Made by a program: the position numbers and the translations under genes. Shown here one piece after another: positions 10,726 through 18,018 of a stretch of DNA of 64,000 bases. The stretch is from Chlamydia suis (GTDB taxonomy: Bacteria; Chlamydiota; Chlamydiia; Chlamydiales; Chlamydiaceae). The notes below the pieces were generated by a model, which did no database searches, was not told the origin of the DNA, and saw nothing but the letters and a program-made list of their open reading frames with translations. The DNA is taken from the NCBI RefSeq assembly GCF_900169085.1, contig NZ_LT821323.1, positions 124,001 through 188,000 on the forward strand, given 5' to 3'. Numbering within the stretch: the first letter of the stretch is position 1; each line of letters begins with the position of its first letter.

Positions 10726-12204
10726 GTGTGGATGCGTCGCTGGATTCGCGTTATTGGAACGGGCGGACTTCTCTTGCCAATGCTGTTACAGGCGGCAGGC
10801 AAGGCTGAGAAGGCGCCTGTTTTTTCAAAAGAAAGGCAGCATATTTTTTGGAATGTCGATCCATATTGTTTGGATTCTATTTGTGCTTGCTTTGTCTCTA
10901 ATCAAGATTCATTGAGTGCTGAACGCCTATTTTTTTTATTTCCGCAGCTCTCTCAAGAGGAGCTATTGATTTTTGCTAAGTGTATTTTGTTGTCCAAAAA
11001 CGCAAACTATCTTTTTTCAGACGAAGAAGAGGCCATTTTCTCAAAGCTAATTCTTCCTCGGGTTTCTTTAGGTTGTAATCGAGAGGATGATTTAGCCAAG
11101 GTGTTGGTGCTAGCTGATTCTGATGTGGAAGAGGGTAAGGTGCGTCGGTATTCTTTGTATTTAGATGTTCTTGCTTTGCGAGCATATGTTGAGCGTGAGC
11201 GGTTAGTGAGGGCGGCTTATGCAGAATCTGACCAAATCGAATTAGCCAGCATAGAAGCGATTAACACGATTCTTTTTGAAAAGGAAGGGGTCCGCTATCC
11301 TTCGAAAAAAGAAATGTTTGAAAGTCGGTTTTCTGAATTAGGAGCTGTTACAGACAGCAAGTTTGGAGTGTGCTTAGGAACAGCGGTTCTTTACCAAGCT
11401 TTGGCGCAACGCCTCACCCTTTCTTTAGAAGCCGTGACTCCTCCGGGGCATATTTATTTGCGTTATAAGGATGTTATAAACATTGAAACGACTTCCGGAG
11501 GAAGACATATTCCTACAGACAGGTATTGTGAGTGTATCAAAGAGTCGCAATTGCGAGTGCGTTCACAAACAGAATTGATCGGACTAACCTTCATGAATAG
11601 GGGAGCTTATTTTTTGCAAAAAGGAGAGTTTCTTCAAGCTTCCCGAGCTTATGAGAAAGCTAAACAATATTTAGCAGATGAGCAGCTTTCTGACTTGTTG
11701 GGCATCACATACATCCTTTTAGGAAAAAGGAAGGAAGGAGAGTTTATTTTAAAAAACTCTTCGGAAAGGACTCGCAAAGGCTCTGCTGTATATGACTATT
11801 TACAGGGATATATTTCTTCTGAAGTTTTAGGGGTGCTATTTGCGGATTCGGGAGTCTCTTGGCAGGAAACTGCGAATTATCGAAAAAAACTTCTTGATCT
11901 AGTCGAGAAGTTTCCGAAAAGCGGGGCTTTGCGTTTGCGGCTCGCAGCGATAACCTTAGAGTTGGGGCTGGTAAAAGAGGGGGTGCGGCTTCTAGAAAAA
12001 AGTATAGAAGAGGCTCCGGAAGATCTTTCTTTGCGGCTGCAGTTTTGTAAACTTCTTTGTAATCGGCTTGATTATTCTCGAGCAAAGAAGCACTTTGATC
12101 AAGCAAAGGCTATTTTAGCTAAGGAAGGCTTGCTCTTTGAAACATCTTCGTACACTCTTTTAAGAGCTCTAGAGAAAAACATCGCTTTGGCGGCTCCAAA
12201 CTGA
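10726..12204 (+). CDS. Exported protein with SirB1/transglutaminase-like and TPR regions
   Basis: 492 residues if the GTG at 10726 is used; an ATG at 10732 is possible, but AGGA is better spaced for the GTG. A basic N-terminus and a hydrophobic stretch ending LLQAAGKA suggest a Sec signal peptide. Residues about 200-270 carry a transglutaminase-like core as in SirB1 proteins, with Cys216 (FGVCLGTA) and His242 (PPGHIYLRY). From about 285 the sequence turns into TPR-like helical pairs (FMNRGAYFLQKGEFLQASRAYEKA). Substrate and partner are unknown. It corresponds to CT114 and ends in its own terminator just before the inc promoter. Confidence 0.75.
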   Translation: MWMRRWIRVIGTGGLLLPMLLQAAGKAEKAPVFSKERQHIFWNVDPYCLDSICACFVSNQDSLSAERLFFLFPQLSQEELLIFAKCILLSKNANYLFSDEEEAIFSKLILPRVSLGCNREDDLAKVLVLADSDVEEGKVRRYSLYLDVLALRAYVERERLVRAAYAESDQIELASIEAINTILFEKEGVRYPSKKEMFESRFSELGAVTDSKFGVCLGTAVLYQALAQRLTLSLEAVTPPGHIYLRYKDVINIETTSGGRHIPTDRYCECIKESQLRVRSQTELIGLTFMNRGAYFLQKGEFLQASRAYEKAKQYLADEQLSDLLGITYILLGKRKEGEFILKNSSERTRKGSAVYDYLQGYISSEVLGVLFADSGVSWQETANYRKKLLDLVEKFPKSGALRLRLAAITLELGLVKEGVRLLEKSIEEAPEDLSLRLQFCKLLCNRLDYSRAKKHFDQAKAILAKEGLLFETSSYTLLRALEKNIALAAPN

Positions 12205-12217
12205 GCCGCTTTCTTTT
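12190..12217 (+). terminator. Intrinsic terminator overlapping the stop of the 10726 gene
   Basis: GCGGCTC and GAGCCGC form a 7-bp GC-rich stem around a 6-base loop and are followed by TTTCTTTT. The TGA stop lies inside the hairpin. Confidence 0.8.
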
Positions 12218-12281
12218 GTCGTTTTTGTAAAAAAATCTTGATCCAAACCCCTTCGAAGCTAACGGGGGCTCTTAAATGGGT

Positions 12282-12310
12282 TTAATTTAAATATTTTTTT
12301 TAGTTATAAT
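12282..12310 (+). promoter_or_regulatory. Probable early promoter of incDEFG
   Basis: A perfect TATAAT (12305-12310) is preceded at 17 bases by a weak TTAATT (12282-12287), in a very AT-rich stretch. A strong -10 with an AT-rich spacer fits genes read soon after infection, as incDEFG are in C. trachomatis. Confidence 0.55.
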
Positions 12311-12407
12311 AGATGCCTAAAACAATTTGAATCTAATAGTTTTTGGTTATCGAAGGTTTGTTATTAAGCCAACGTTTAACTAGAAGCTGATGGGGGAAAG
12401 ATTTTTT

Positions 12408-12788
12408 ATGGTAAACATTTGTTTTAGTGCTGGGTCTAATCATAATGAACGAGTTAGTCTCTTAAACAGGTGTTTGGATCACGAGCGGTCGACACCGGTC
12501 TCAAAAAGATTAATCACGGCAGCCTTGGCTGCAATATTAGCTATAACTCTTCTAGTTGTTGCTGGTCTGTTGTTTGCGGGAGTGATAGCTTGTCCTGCAT
12601 CACTGATTGTCCCGGCTTTATTCTTGGGAGGAGGAATGTTCTTCTTAGGAAGTGCTTTTATGGGTGCGATGCTGACCGTGGAAACTTCGGCTAGAGAGCG
12701 GTTACATCGTTCACAGATTTTAGCTTGGAACGATCTATGTTGTAAAACAGCCAAAGTGGGGGCGAAAAAACAACCTGAAGCTCTTTAG
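12408..12788 (+). CDS. incD: Inclusion membrane protein IncD
   Basis: 126 residues from the ATG at 12408, chosen because GGGGGA lies 10 bases before it; an in-frame ATG at 12390 would add 6 residues but has only AGAAG 3 bases away. The bilobed hydrophobic domain that defines Inc proteins is plain: two helices near 36-59 and 66-90 with a tight turn. Both tails would face the host cytosol. In C. trachomatis IncD recruits the ceramide transfer protein CERT; whether that holds here cannot be read from the sequence. It is the first gene of the incD-E-F-G cluster. Confidence 0.85.
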   Translation: MVNICFSAGSNHNERVSLLNRCLDHERSTPVSKRLITAALAAILAITLLVVAGLLFAGVIACPASLIVPALFLGGGMFFLGSAFMGAMLTVETSARERLHRSQILAWNDLCCKTAKVGAKKQPEAL

Positions 12789-12907
12789 AAAAATGGTGAT
12801 GGGCACAGAAACTGTGTTTGTGAAAAGGGGCTGTGTGATAACGTAGGTCCCCCATTGGAAAACTATATATTAAAAAAAGTGTTCTAGGGGTTGTTTGAGG
12901 AGGTTCT

Positions 12908-13312
12908 ATGGATTGCATTAAACAAGTTTGCAGAAACCATCTTTGTTTGGACAAAGTAACTAACCCAGTTTGCTCGTTAGTTAAGAGAGGAACTACGCAT
13001 GAGAAAGTACAAGCAGCTGCTGGTTGTATCGGGGTGGTCTGTTCAATTATTTGCTTGGCTTTAGGAATCGCTGCTGCTGCAGGGGCGGGAGCTGCGGCGG
13101 TTAGTGGATTGGCTATTGGTCTTACTATGATGGCTGTGCTCATAGGAATCGTGTTGTTTTGTATGTCCACTTGGGATGTTTTACAGCGTCACGGAGGATT
13201 AGGCTGCCCGGTGAGAGGTCTTTTTGGGAATGGGTCAGCGACTCCTGAACCTTCTGTAATATTTACTAAGGGCAAGAACGGGGGAGAGTGCGAGGTTGTT
13301 ATAGTTGAATAA
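12908..13312 (+). CDS. incE: Inclusion membrane protein IncE
   Basis: 134 residues, with an excellent GAGGAGG before the ATG. The N-terminal head is Cys-rich (MDCIKQVCRNHLCLDK). A bilobed hydrophobic domain rich in Ala/Gly covers about 36-60 and 64-86. A cytosolic tail runs from about 95 (CPVRGLFGNG to the end). In C. trachomatis the IncE tail binds the PX domain of SNX5/SNX6 and displaces retromer cargo. The tail here has a PEPSVIF segment followed by alternating hydrophobic residues that could form the same beta-hairpin (inference). Third-position use and spacing fit co-transcription with its neighbours. Confidence 0.88.
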   Translation: MDCIKQVCRNHLCLDKVTNPVCSLVKRGTTHEKVQAAAGCIGVVCSIICLALGIAAAAGAGAAAVSGLAIGLTMMAVLIGIVLFCMSTWDVLQRHGGLGCPVRGLFGNGSATPEPSVIFTKGKNGGECEVVIVE

Positions 13313-13327
13313 ATACTAGGAGACGTG

Positions 13328-13660
13328 ATGATACGGAGTGAGAAAATAGACAATGGATTAGTTGAGGGTCATCACGGAAGATGTGATTCCATAAGTGTTG
13401 TGGCAAAAACAGTTATTGGGGTCGCTAAACTGGTAGCCGCTTTCGCGGCTCTAGTTTTGAATGGTACTCTATGTGTTCTTTCGGTAATTGCTGTGTGTGT
13501 CGGAGCTACCCCTGTAGGCCCGCTAGTCTTATTGGCTGCGACAGCTTTAGCAAGCTCCGTATGCGCTGTGACTCTTTTGTGCGCAAATGATACAAATCCT
13601 GGATGGAAGTTGTTCTCGGTTTCTTGTAAAGAGGCTTTGCTTAGATACCGATTCTGCTAA
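13328..13660 (+). CDS. incF: Inclusion membrane protein IncF
   Basis: 110 residues from the ATG at 13328, with AGGAG 5 bases upstream; the GTG at 13325 is too close. Almost the whole protein is the bilobed hydrophobic domain (about residues 25-60 and 65-88), leaving short tails, which is typical of IncF. It starts 15 bases behind incE and ends 35 bases before incG. Partner unknown from sequence. Confidence 0.85.
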   Translation: MIRSEKIDNGLVEGHHGRCDSISVVAKTVIGVAKLVAAFAALVLNGTLCVLSVIAVCVGATPVGPLVLLAATALASSVCAVTLLCANDTNPGWKLFSVSCKEALLRYRFC

Positions 13661-13695
13661 TAATGAGAAAAGATGTTGATAAAGGGATAGAATAA

Positions 13696-14175
13696 ATGAA
13701 CTGTGGAATAATTTCTCTGAAAGAACAAATTTCTGCTGGCGTGGAAAAAGGCTTAGCGACACTTTGTCCCCCCTCAGTTAAAAAAACGGCTTTAGTTGTA
13801 GTTTCTCTATTTGCCGCGCTCACTTCTGGAGCTTTGGCTTTATTGTCAGCTAGTGTGTTGTTTAGCGGACCCACATCTGTTTTGCCCTACATCTTGATGC
13901 TAACAACAGCTTTGTTTGGTTTGGTTTGCGCGATCATAGTGCTGGTGAAAAACGCCTCTGAGGTGATTCAGAAATGTAAAAAAGAATCTGTAAAAGAGCC
14001 CGAACCTAAACAGCCGAGTGATGGGCCGTATTTGGAAATCAGTGCTTCAAAACAATCTAGTCCAGCTAGCAGTATTGAGGTGTTGAGTTCTATAGGAGGG
14101 GTGTTGAGTTCTATAGGAGATGATGTTTGTAGCGCAGTTCGAAAGGAGGGGCGTCCCCGGTCACACAGCTGTTAA
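13696..14175 (+). CDS. incG: Inclusion membrane protein IncG
   Basis: 159 residues. A bilobed hydrophobic domain lies near 35-60 and 63-88. A hydrophilic tail of about 70 residues follows, charged at first and then Ser-rich. The tail contains a tandem repeat of seven residues (VLSSIGG, VLSSIGD) encoded by two 20-base copies. It ends in RPRSHSC. C. trachomatis IncG binds host 14-3-3 beta through a phosphorylated serine in a C-terminal RSxS motif, and the RSHS here could do the same (inference). It is the last gene of the inc cluster, closed by the hairpin at 14201-14232. Confidence 0.88.
   Translation: MNCGIISLKEQISAGVEKGLATLCPPSVKKTALVVVSLFAALTSGALALLSASVLFSGPTSVLPYILMLTTALFGLVCAIIVLVKNASEVIQKCKKESVKEPEPKQPSDGPYLEISASKQSSPASSIEVLSSIGGVLSSIGDDVCSAVRKEGRPRSHSC
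14079..14119 (+). repeat. Two tandem 20-base copies inside incG
   Basis: GGTGTTGAGTTCTATAGGAG occurs at 14079-14098 and again at 14100-14119, a 21-base period that keeps frame. It encodes a duplicated LSSIG block in the cytosolic tail. Confidence 0.95.
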
Positions 14176-14200
14176 AAACATATGAAAAAATCTTCTGCGA

Positions 14201-14232
14201 AAAGAGGAGGGGAGTCCCTCCTCTTTTTTTTT
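14201..14232. terminator. Bidirectional terminator between incG and the 14231 gene
   Basis: An 11-bp perfect stem (14201-14211 with 216-226), a 4-base GAGT loop and a run of T on the + strand. Its 3' end touches the stop of the opposing gene at 14231. Confidence 0.85.
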
Positions 14233-14731
14233 ATCCATCGAGGGCGTTGTGATCGGCTGTGAGATGTTCTTGTTCCGAAGAAGAGAGTCTAGAAGACATT
14301 TGTAGCATAAGTTCTGCTGCAGTGGTTACAGCAGCGCACCCTTCTCTCAATACTAGAGCTAAATCTTTTGTAGCGCCTATTGTGGAAGAGAGTTCTTCTG
14401 TAAAATCTGCGCGAAAAGCAAGCATTTTTTGATAACAATCGTTTAAGGAAGACTGAGTTTCTTTGAGAAGCTCTGTTAGTGGTTTTTGTTCTAAGGCTGA
14501 TTGTGAGGATGTCAAAAAGAGGTGTTGTAAAGAAGCTTGTTGTTCTGCTAGCGCTGCCGCATTTTGTACGAATTGATGTCCTAAATAAACAAATTCACGT
14601 TCGAGAGTGTTTTGTCCAAATAAAGCGACCATGAGTGTAATGAAGGAGATGCCGGTATTGATGAAGCATATAGGCCAAAGAAGGGAAAGAATTTTTTGTT
14701 GCTTATTTTGTGAGTTAGAGTGTTCGGACAT
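14231..14731 (-). CDS. Small membrane-anchored coiled-coil protein next to incA
   Basis: 166 residues. A polar head of about 14 residues is followed by one hydrophobic segment (about 15-40, ILSLLWPICFINTGISFITLMVALF), then a long predicted helix rich in Leu, Gln, Ala and Ser to the end. Heptad-like spacing suggests a coiled coil. There is one membrane pass rather than the clear Inc hairpin, although the 25-residue segment could bend at the central INTG. It lies on the incA strand just behind it, but a terminator separates them. I do not recall a counterpart in C. trachomatis. Function unknown. Confidence 0.65.
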   Translation of the reverse strand: MSEHSNSQNKQQKILSLLWPICFINTGISFITLMVALFGQNTLEREFVYLGHQFVQNAAALAEQQASLQHLFLTSSQSALEQKPLTELLKETQSSLNDCYQKMLAFRADFTEELSSTIGATKDLALVLREGCAAVTTAAELMLQMSSRLSSSEQEHLTADHNALDG

Positions 14732-14810
14732 AATCCTATCTATATTGTAAATTCTTGATAATTCGCATCTTCTATAACAAAAGTGTGGTTAAAAAGAAAA
14801 ATAGGGGAAG

Positions 14811-14844
14811 AGAAAAAGTTTGAGGGCTCTTTGGAAGAGAGCCC
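14811..14844 (-). terminator. Probable terminator of incA
   Basis: GGGCTCT and AGAGCCC (14824-14830 and 14838-14844) pair across 7 bases. On the minus strand the stem is followed by TCAAAC and then TTTTT. Confidence 0.6.
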
Positions 14845-14857
14845 GAGGTTTATCAGA

Positions 14858-15892
14858 TTAGAGTTTAGTGTATTTGTTTCTGGTGAACAAATCGCGTAAA
14901 GTCCAATTAGAGAACAGAGAGGGGTGCTGGCGCGAAGGTTGTTCCTGATGTGGAAGACTTTCCGAGGGAGAAGGGGAAGCCGTGCTTGATGCTGGAGGGG
15001 GGCATGTTGTTCGCGGAGGGCATGGAGGCGTGGTTCGAGGGAACCCGTTTTTGGGAAGAGGTGGGCGAGAGGGTTTGCTTGGCGCTTCTTTGCTTAGCGC
15101 TTCTTTTATATCAGCCAACAGTTGCTCGCTCTCCGCTTTTTGTGTGGCAATCTGCTCCCTAAAAGAGCAAGAAATGTTTGACAGCTCGTCAATGTCGTTT
15201 CGCAGGTTTGTTCGAATTTTCTCCAGATCCTGAACGATTCGCGTTAAAGATTCTTTATTCTCTGTTAAGCGGCGGACCTCTTCGGCTAAAGGGATGAGTT
15301 CTTTTATTTCGTCTTTTAATGACGAAATGAGTGTTTTCAAAGTTTGAATTGTGTCTTGAGAAAAGAGTTTGCGAAGCTCCTCAGCAGAGTCTTGATAGGA
15401 AGAAAGGAGGGAGTCGAAACCTGTGTGGATAGATTGCATGCTTTGTACAAACTGTTGGAAATCAGCGGATACCTCAGAAAGGTCTTTTGAGGTTGTTGCG
15501 AACTCTTTTGATAAGTCTACAAACTCTTTGTGAACCATTTTTAACATGAAATTGACTTCTCTCAGAGACTCAACTTCTTTTTGAAGCTCTTGATACAAAT
15601 GTAACGGGGTTGTTTTGTATAGGTAACTAGTGATTCCTGCTAAGGAAAGAATAAACAAGGCGGAGAGAACAACAGCTAATTGAGGAGCGATCAAGATTGC
15701 GACCGCATGCCCAAGAAGAGCTAGAAAGCCAACGAACCCGACGAAGGCTAGGGCAACAAAGGCCATTATTCGTTGAATGGTGTCTAGCAAAGAAAGCTTA
15801 GGCAAAGAAGAGCTGTTTTTAATATCACTAGCAGAGCTGAAGTGTGTGGTAGGGGGAGGTGAAGAGGGCGCGATTAGAGTTGGCGTTGTCAT
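14858..15892 (-). CDS. incA: Inclusion membrane protein IncA, long form
   Basis: 344 residues. A Ser/Pro/Thr-rich head (1-35) is followed by the bilobed hydrophobic domain (about 41-90) and then a long coiled coil (about 95-265) like the SNARE-like domains by which C. trachomatis IncA drives homotypic inclusion fusion. Residues about 268-320 are strongly proline-rich (RPPLPKNGFPRTTPPCPPRT), and the protein ends with an aromatic/basic segment. C. trachomatis IncA is about 273 residues and lacks such a long tail. A TATAAT lies at 15926-15931 upstream on its strand. It faces the incDEFG cluster. Confidence 0.85.
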   Translation of the reverse strand: MTTPTLIAPSSPPPTTHFSSASDIKNSSSLPKLSLLDTIQRIMAFVALAFVGFVGFLALLGHAVAILIAPQLAVVLSALFILSLAGITSYLYKTTPLHLYQELQKEVESLREVNFMLKMVHKEFVDLSKEFATTSKDLSEVSADFQQFVQSMQSIHTGFDSLLSSYQDSAEELRKLFSQDTIQTLKTLISSLKDEIKELIPLAEEVRRLTENKESLTRIVQDLEKIRTNLRNDIDELSNISCSFREQIATQKAESEQLLADIKEALSKEAPSKPSRPPLPKNGFPRTTPPCPPRTTCPPPASSTASPSPSESLPHQEQPSRQHPSLFSNWTLRDLFTRNKYTKL

Positions 15893-16277
15893 AAGCTCTT
15901 TAATTTTAAGGTCGGTCGTGAGCGGATTATAAAAATTTTTATGTAAAATCTCTATTTTAAACTGAAAAAATTTTTATAAAGTTTGGGCTGTTGAAACAAC
16001 GATCCAGAGATATTCCACAGCTTGTGTGAAAGCGCATTTGTGATTGAAAATTTTTTAACAAGCACGAACGCAAGGAAAGTTTTAGAGGTTTTGAACTGCT
16101 CTCAGCGAAATGCGGGGAAAAGGAGCTAGCAGCATAGGATAGGAGAGAAACTCTTGTGTTCCCCTAAAATAATTACCAATGTACACTCTCCTCTTATCGT
16201 AGAGAATGTAAAATTCTTAGACTGCGGGAGTATGGTCTGTGGAAGTTTTCTCTACAGAAGGAATCGGAGAAAAAGTC
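15893..16277. other. incA-rpe intergenic region
   Basis: 385 bases between divergent genes. The incA -10 (minus-strand TATAAT, 15926-15931) lies in an AT-rich zone with repeated AAAAATTTTT blocks. The rpe half is less AT-rich and holds no ORF or fold I would defend. GGAG precedes the rpe ATG. Confidence 0.55.
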
Positions 16278-16964
16278 ATGAAAAAACGAGGAGTGTTGAT
16301 TGCTCCGTCCATTATGGGAGCCGACCTGGCTTGCCTGGGGAAAGAAGCGCGAAACATAGAAGAAGCTGGAGCAGATCTTATCCACATAGACATTATGGAT
16401 GGGCATTTTGTTCCGAATATTACCTTTGGCCCAGGAATCGTTGCTGCTATTAATCGATCGACAGATCTATTTCTTGAAGTTCATGCTATGGTATATTCGC
16501 CGTTCGAGTTTATCGAGGCTTTCGTGAAGTCTGGAGCAGACCGTATCATTGTGCACTTTGAGGCGGCAGAAAATCTTAAAGAGATTCTTAGCTATATTCG
16601 AAAATGTGGCGTGCAAACAGGTATCGCCTTTTCTCCGGAGACTTCTATTGAGTTTGTTGAGGCTTTTATACCTTTGTGTGATGTCATTCTACTCATGTCT
16701 GTGCACCCAGGATTTTGTGGCCAAAAATTTATTCCTGATACGGTAGACAAGATTCGATTTGTTAAACACGCAATCCGAACTCTGGGACGAGAGGGAAGCT
16801 GCCTAATTGAAGTGGACGGCGGTATTGACGAAGAATCTGCCCGACTGTGTAGGGAAGCGGGTGCAGATATCTTGGTTGCGGCCTCCTACCTTTTTAAAAA
16901 AGACGCTATAAACATAAAAGAAAAAGTTTTGCTACTCCAAGGGGAAGAACATGGTGTTAAGTAG
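16278..16964 (+). CDS. rpe: Ribulose-phosphate 3-epimerase
   Basis: 228 residues from the ATG at 16278 (GGAG 8 bases before); the longer open frame has no better start. It interconverts ribulose-5-phosphate and xylulose-5-phosphate in the pentose phosphate pathway. TIM-barrel signatures are intact: IAPSIMGAD at the start, HIDIMDGHFVPN with metal His and Asp, LLMSVHPGFCGQ, and EVDGGI near the phosphate site. Its last codons overlap the start of efp, so rpe-efp-accB-accC looks like one transcription unit. Confidence 0.95.
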   Translation: MKKRGVLIAPSIMGADLACLGKEARNIEEAGADLIHIDIMDGHFVPNITFGPGIVAAINRSTDLFLEVHAMVYSPFEFIEAFVKSGADRIIVHFEAAENLKEILSYIRKCGVQTGIAFSPETSIEFVEAFIPLCDVILLMSVHPGFCGQKFIPDTVDKIRFVKHAIRTLGREGSCLIEVDGGIDEESARLCREAGADILVAASYLFKKDAINIKEKVLLLQGEEHGVK

Positions 16965-17508
16965 CCAACTCTCGGTAGGGATGTTTATTTCTACAAAAGA
17001 TGGCCTATATAAAGTTGTTTCTGTTTCAAAAGTTTCAGGAAACAAAGGAGACACTTTTATTAAAGTAGCTCTACAGGCTGCGGGATCTGACGTAGTTGTC
17101 GAGAGAAATTTTAAAGCCGGCCAGGAGGTTAAGGAAGCTCAATTTGAGCCAAGAAATTTGGAATATTTGTATTTGGAAGGGGATGAGTACCTATTTTTGG
17201 ACCTAGGCAATTACGATAAAATTTATATTCCCAAAGAAATTATGAAGGAAAATGCCAAGTTTTTAAAGGCGGGCGTAACGGTTTCTGCTCTGGTGCACGA
17301 AGGCATTGTCTTTTCCATGGAATTGCCACATTTCTTGGAATTAATGGTTTCTAAGACAGATTTCCCCGGAGATTCTTTGTCTTTATCTGGAGGAGCTAAG
17401 AAAGCTTTGTTGGAAACTGGAGTAGAGGTTTTAGTGCCTCCTTTCGTAGAAATAGGAGATGTTATTAAGGTCGATACGCGTACATGTGAATATATTCAAC
17501 GCGTCTAA
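16951..17508 (+). CDS. efp: Elongation factor P
   Basis: 185 residues with all three beta-barrel domains. The modification loop reads SGNKGDTF with Lys32 at the tip, where E. coli EF-P carries beta-lysyl-lysine. EF-P relieves ribosome stalling at proline runs, which is relevant next to proline-rich proteins such as IncA. The start overlaps the rpe stop by 14 bases. Chlamydiae carry two efp genes, and this is the copy linked to accBC. No modifying enzyme gene is nearby. Confidence 0.95.
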   Translation: MVLSSQLSVGMFISTKDGLYKVVSVSKVSGNKGDTFIKVALQAAGSDVVVERNFKAGQEVKEAQFEPRNLEYLYLEGDEYLFLDLGNYDKIYIPKEIMKENAKFLKAGVTVSALVHEGIVFSMELPHFLELMVSKTDFPGDSLSLSGGAKKALLETGVEVLVPPFVEIGDVIKVDTRTCEYIQRV

Positions 17509-17520
17509 GTTGGGGATAAC

Positions 17521-18015
17521 ATGGATTTAAAGCAAATAGAAAAGCTCATGATTGCTATGGGGCGCAATAAAATGAAGCGACTTGCAATCAAGCGTGAAGG
17601 TTTAGAGTTAGAGTTGGAAAGGGACACGGGGCCCAACATCCAAGAACCCGTTCTTTATGACAACAGACTGTTTGCAGGATTTGCGCAAGAAAGACCCATT
17701 CCTTCGGATCAAAATCTAAGTAATCCTATTGCGAAAGAGACGGGAGACCAAAAGAATGACAAACCTCAGGCAGAGGGAGATTTTATCGTCTCTCCGTTGG
17801 TAGGCACATTTTATGGAGCCCCCTCTCCTGAAGCTCCTGCTTTTGTTAAGCCCGGGGATACCGTTTCCGAAGATACCATTGTTTGTATTGTGGAAGCTAT
17901 GAAGGTAATGAACGAGGTAAAGGCTGGGATGTCTGGTCGTGTAGAGGAAGTATTGATTACCAATGGCGATCCGGTTCAGTTTGGTTCTAAGTTATTCCGT
18001 ATAGTTAAGGCTTAG
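17521..18015 (+). CDS. accB: Biotin carboxyl carrier protein of acetyl-CoA carboxylase
   Basis: 164 residues. An N-terminal charged helix is followed by a flexible linker (about 60-85) and the biotinyl domain with EAMKVMNEV, where Lys128 is the biotin site. It carries the carboxyl group from AccC to the carboxyltransferase for malonyl-CoA synthesis. It starts 12 bases behind efp and ends 3 bases before accC, a tight coupling usual for this pair. Confidence 0.97.
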   Translation: MDLKQIEKLMIAMGRNKMKRLAIKREGLELELERDTGPNIQEPVLYDNRLFAGFAQERPIPSDQNLSNPIAKETGDQKNDKPQAEGDFIVSPLVGTFYGAPSPEAPAFVKPGDTVSEDTIVCIVEAMKVMNEVKAGMSGRVEEVLITNGDPVQFGSKLFRIVKA

Positions 18016-18018
18016 TGA

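Noticed and set aside
12691..13170. 159-codon frame antisense to incD-incE
   Set aside because: It is the reverse of Ala/Gly-rich membrane segments. The + strand genes have strong ribosome sites and Inc topology.
16154..16453. 99-codon + strand frame across the rpe start
   Set aside because: Overlaps the well-supported rpe coding region in another frame.
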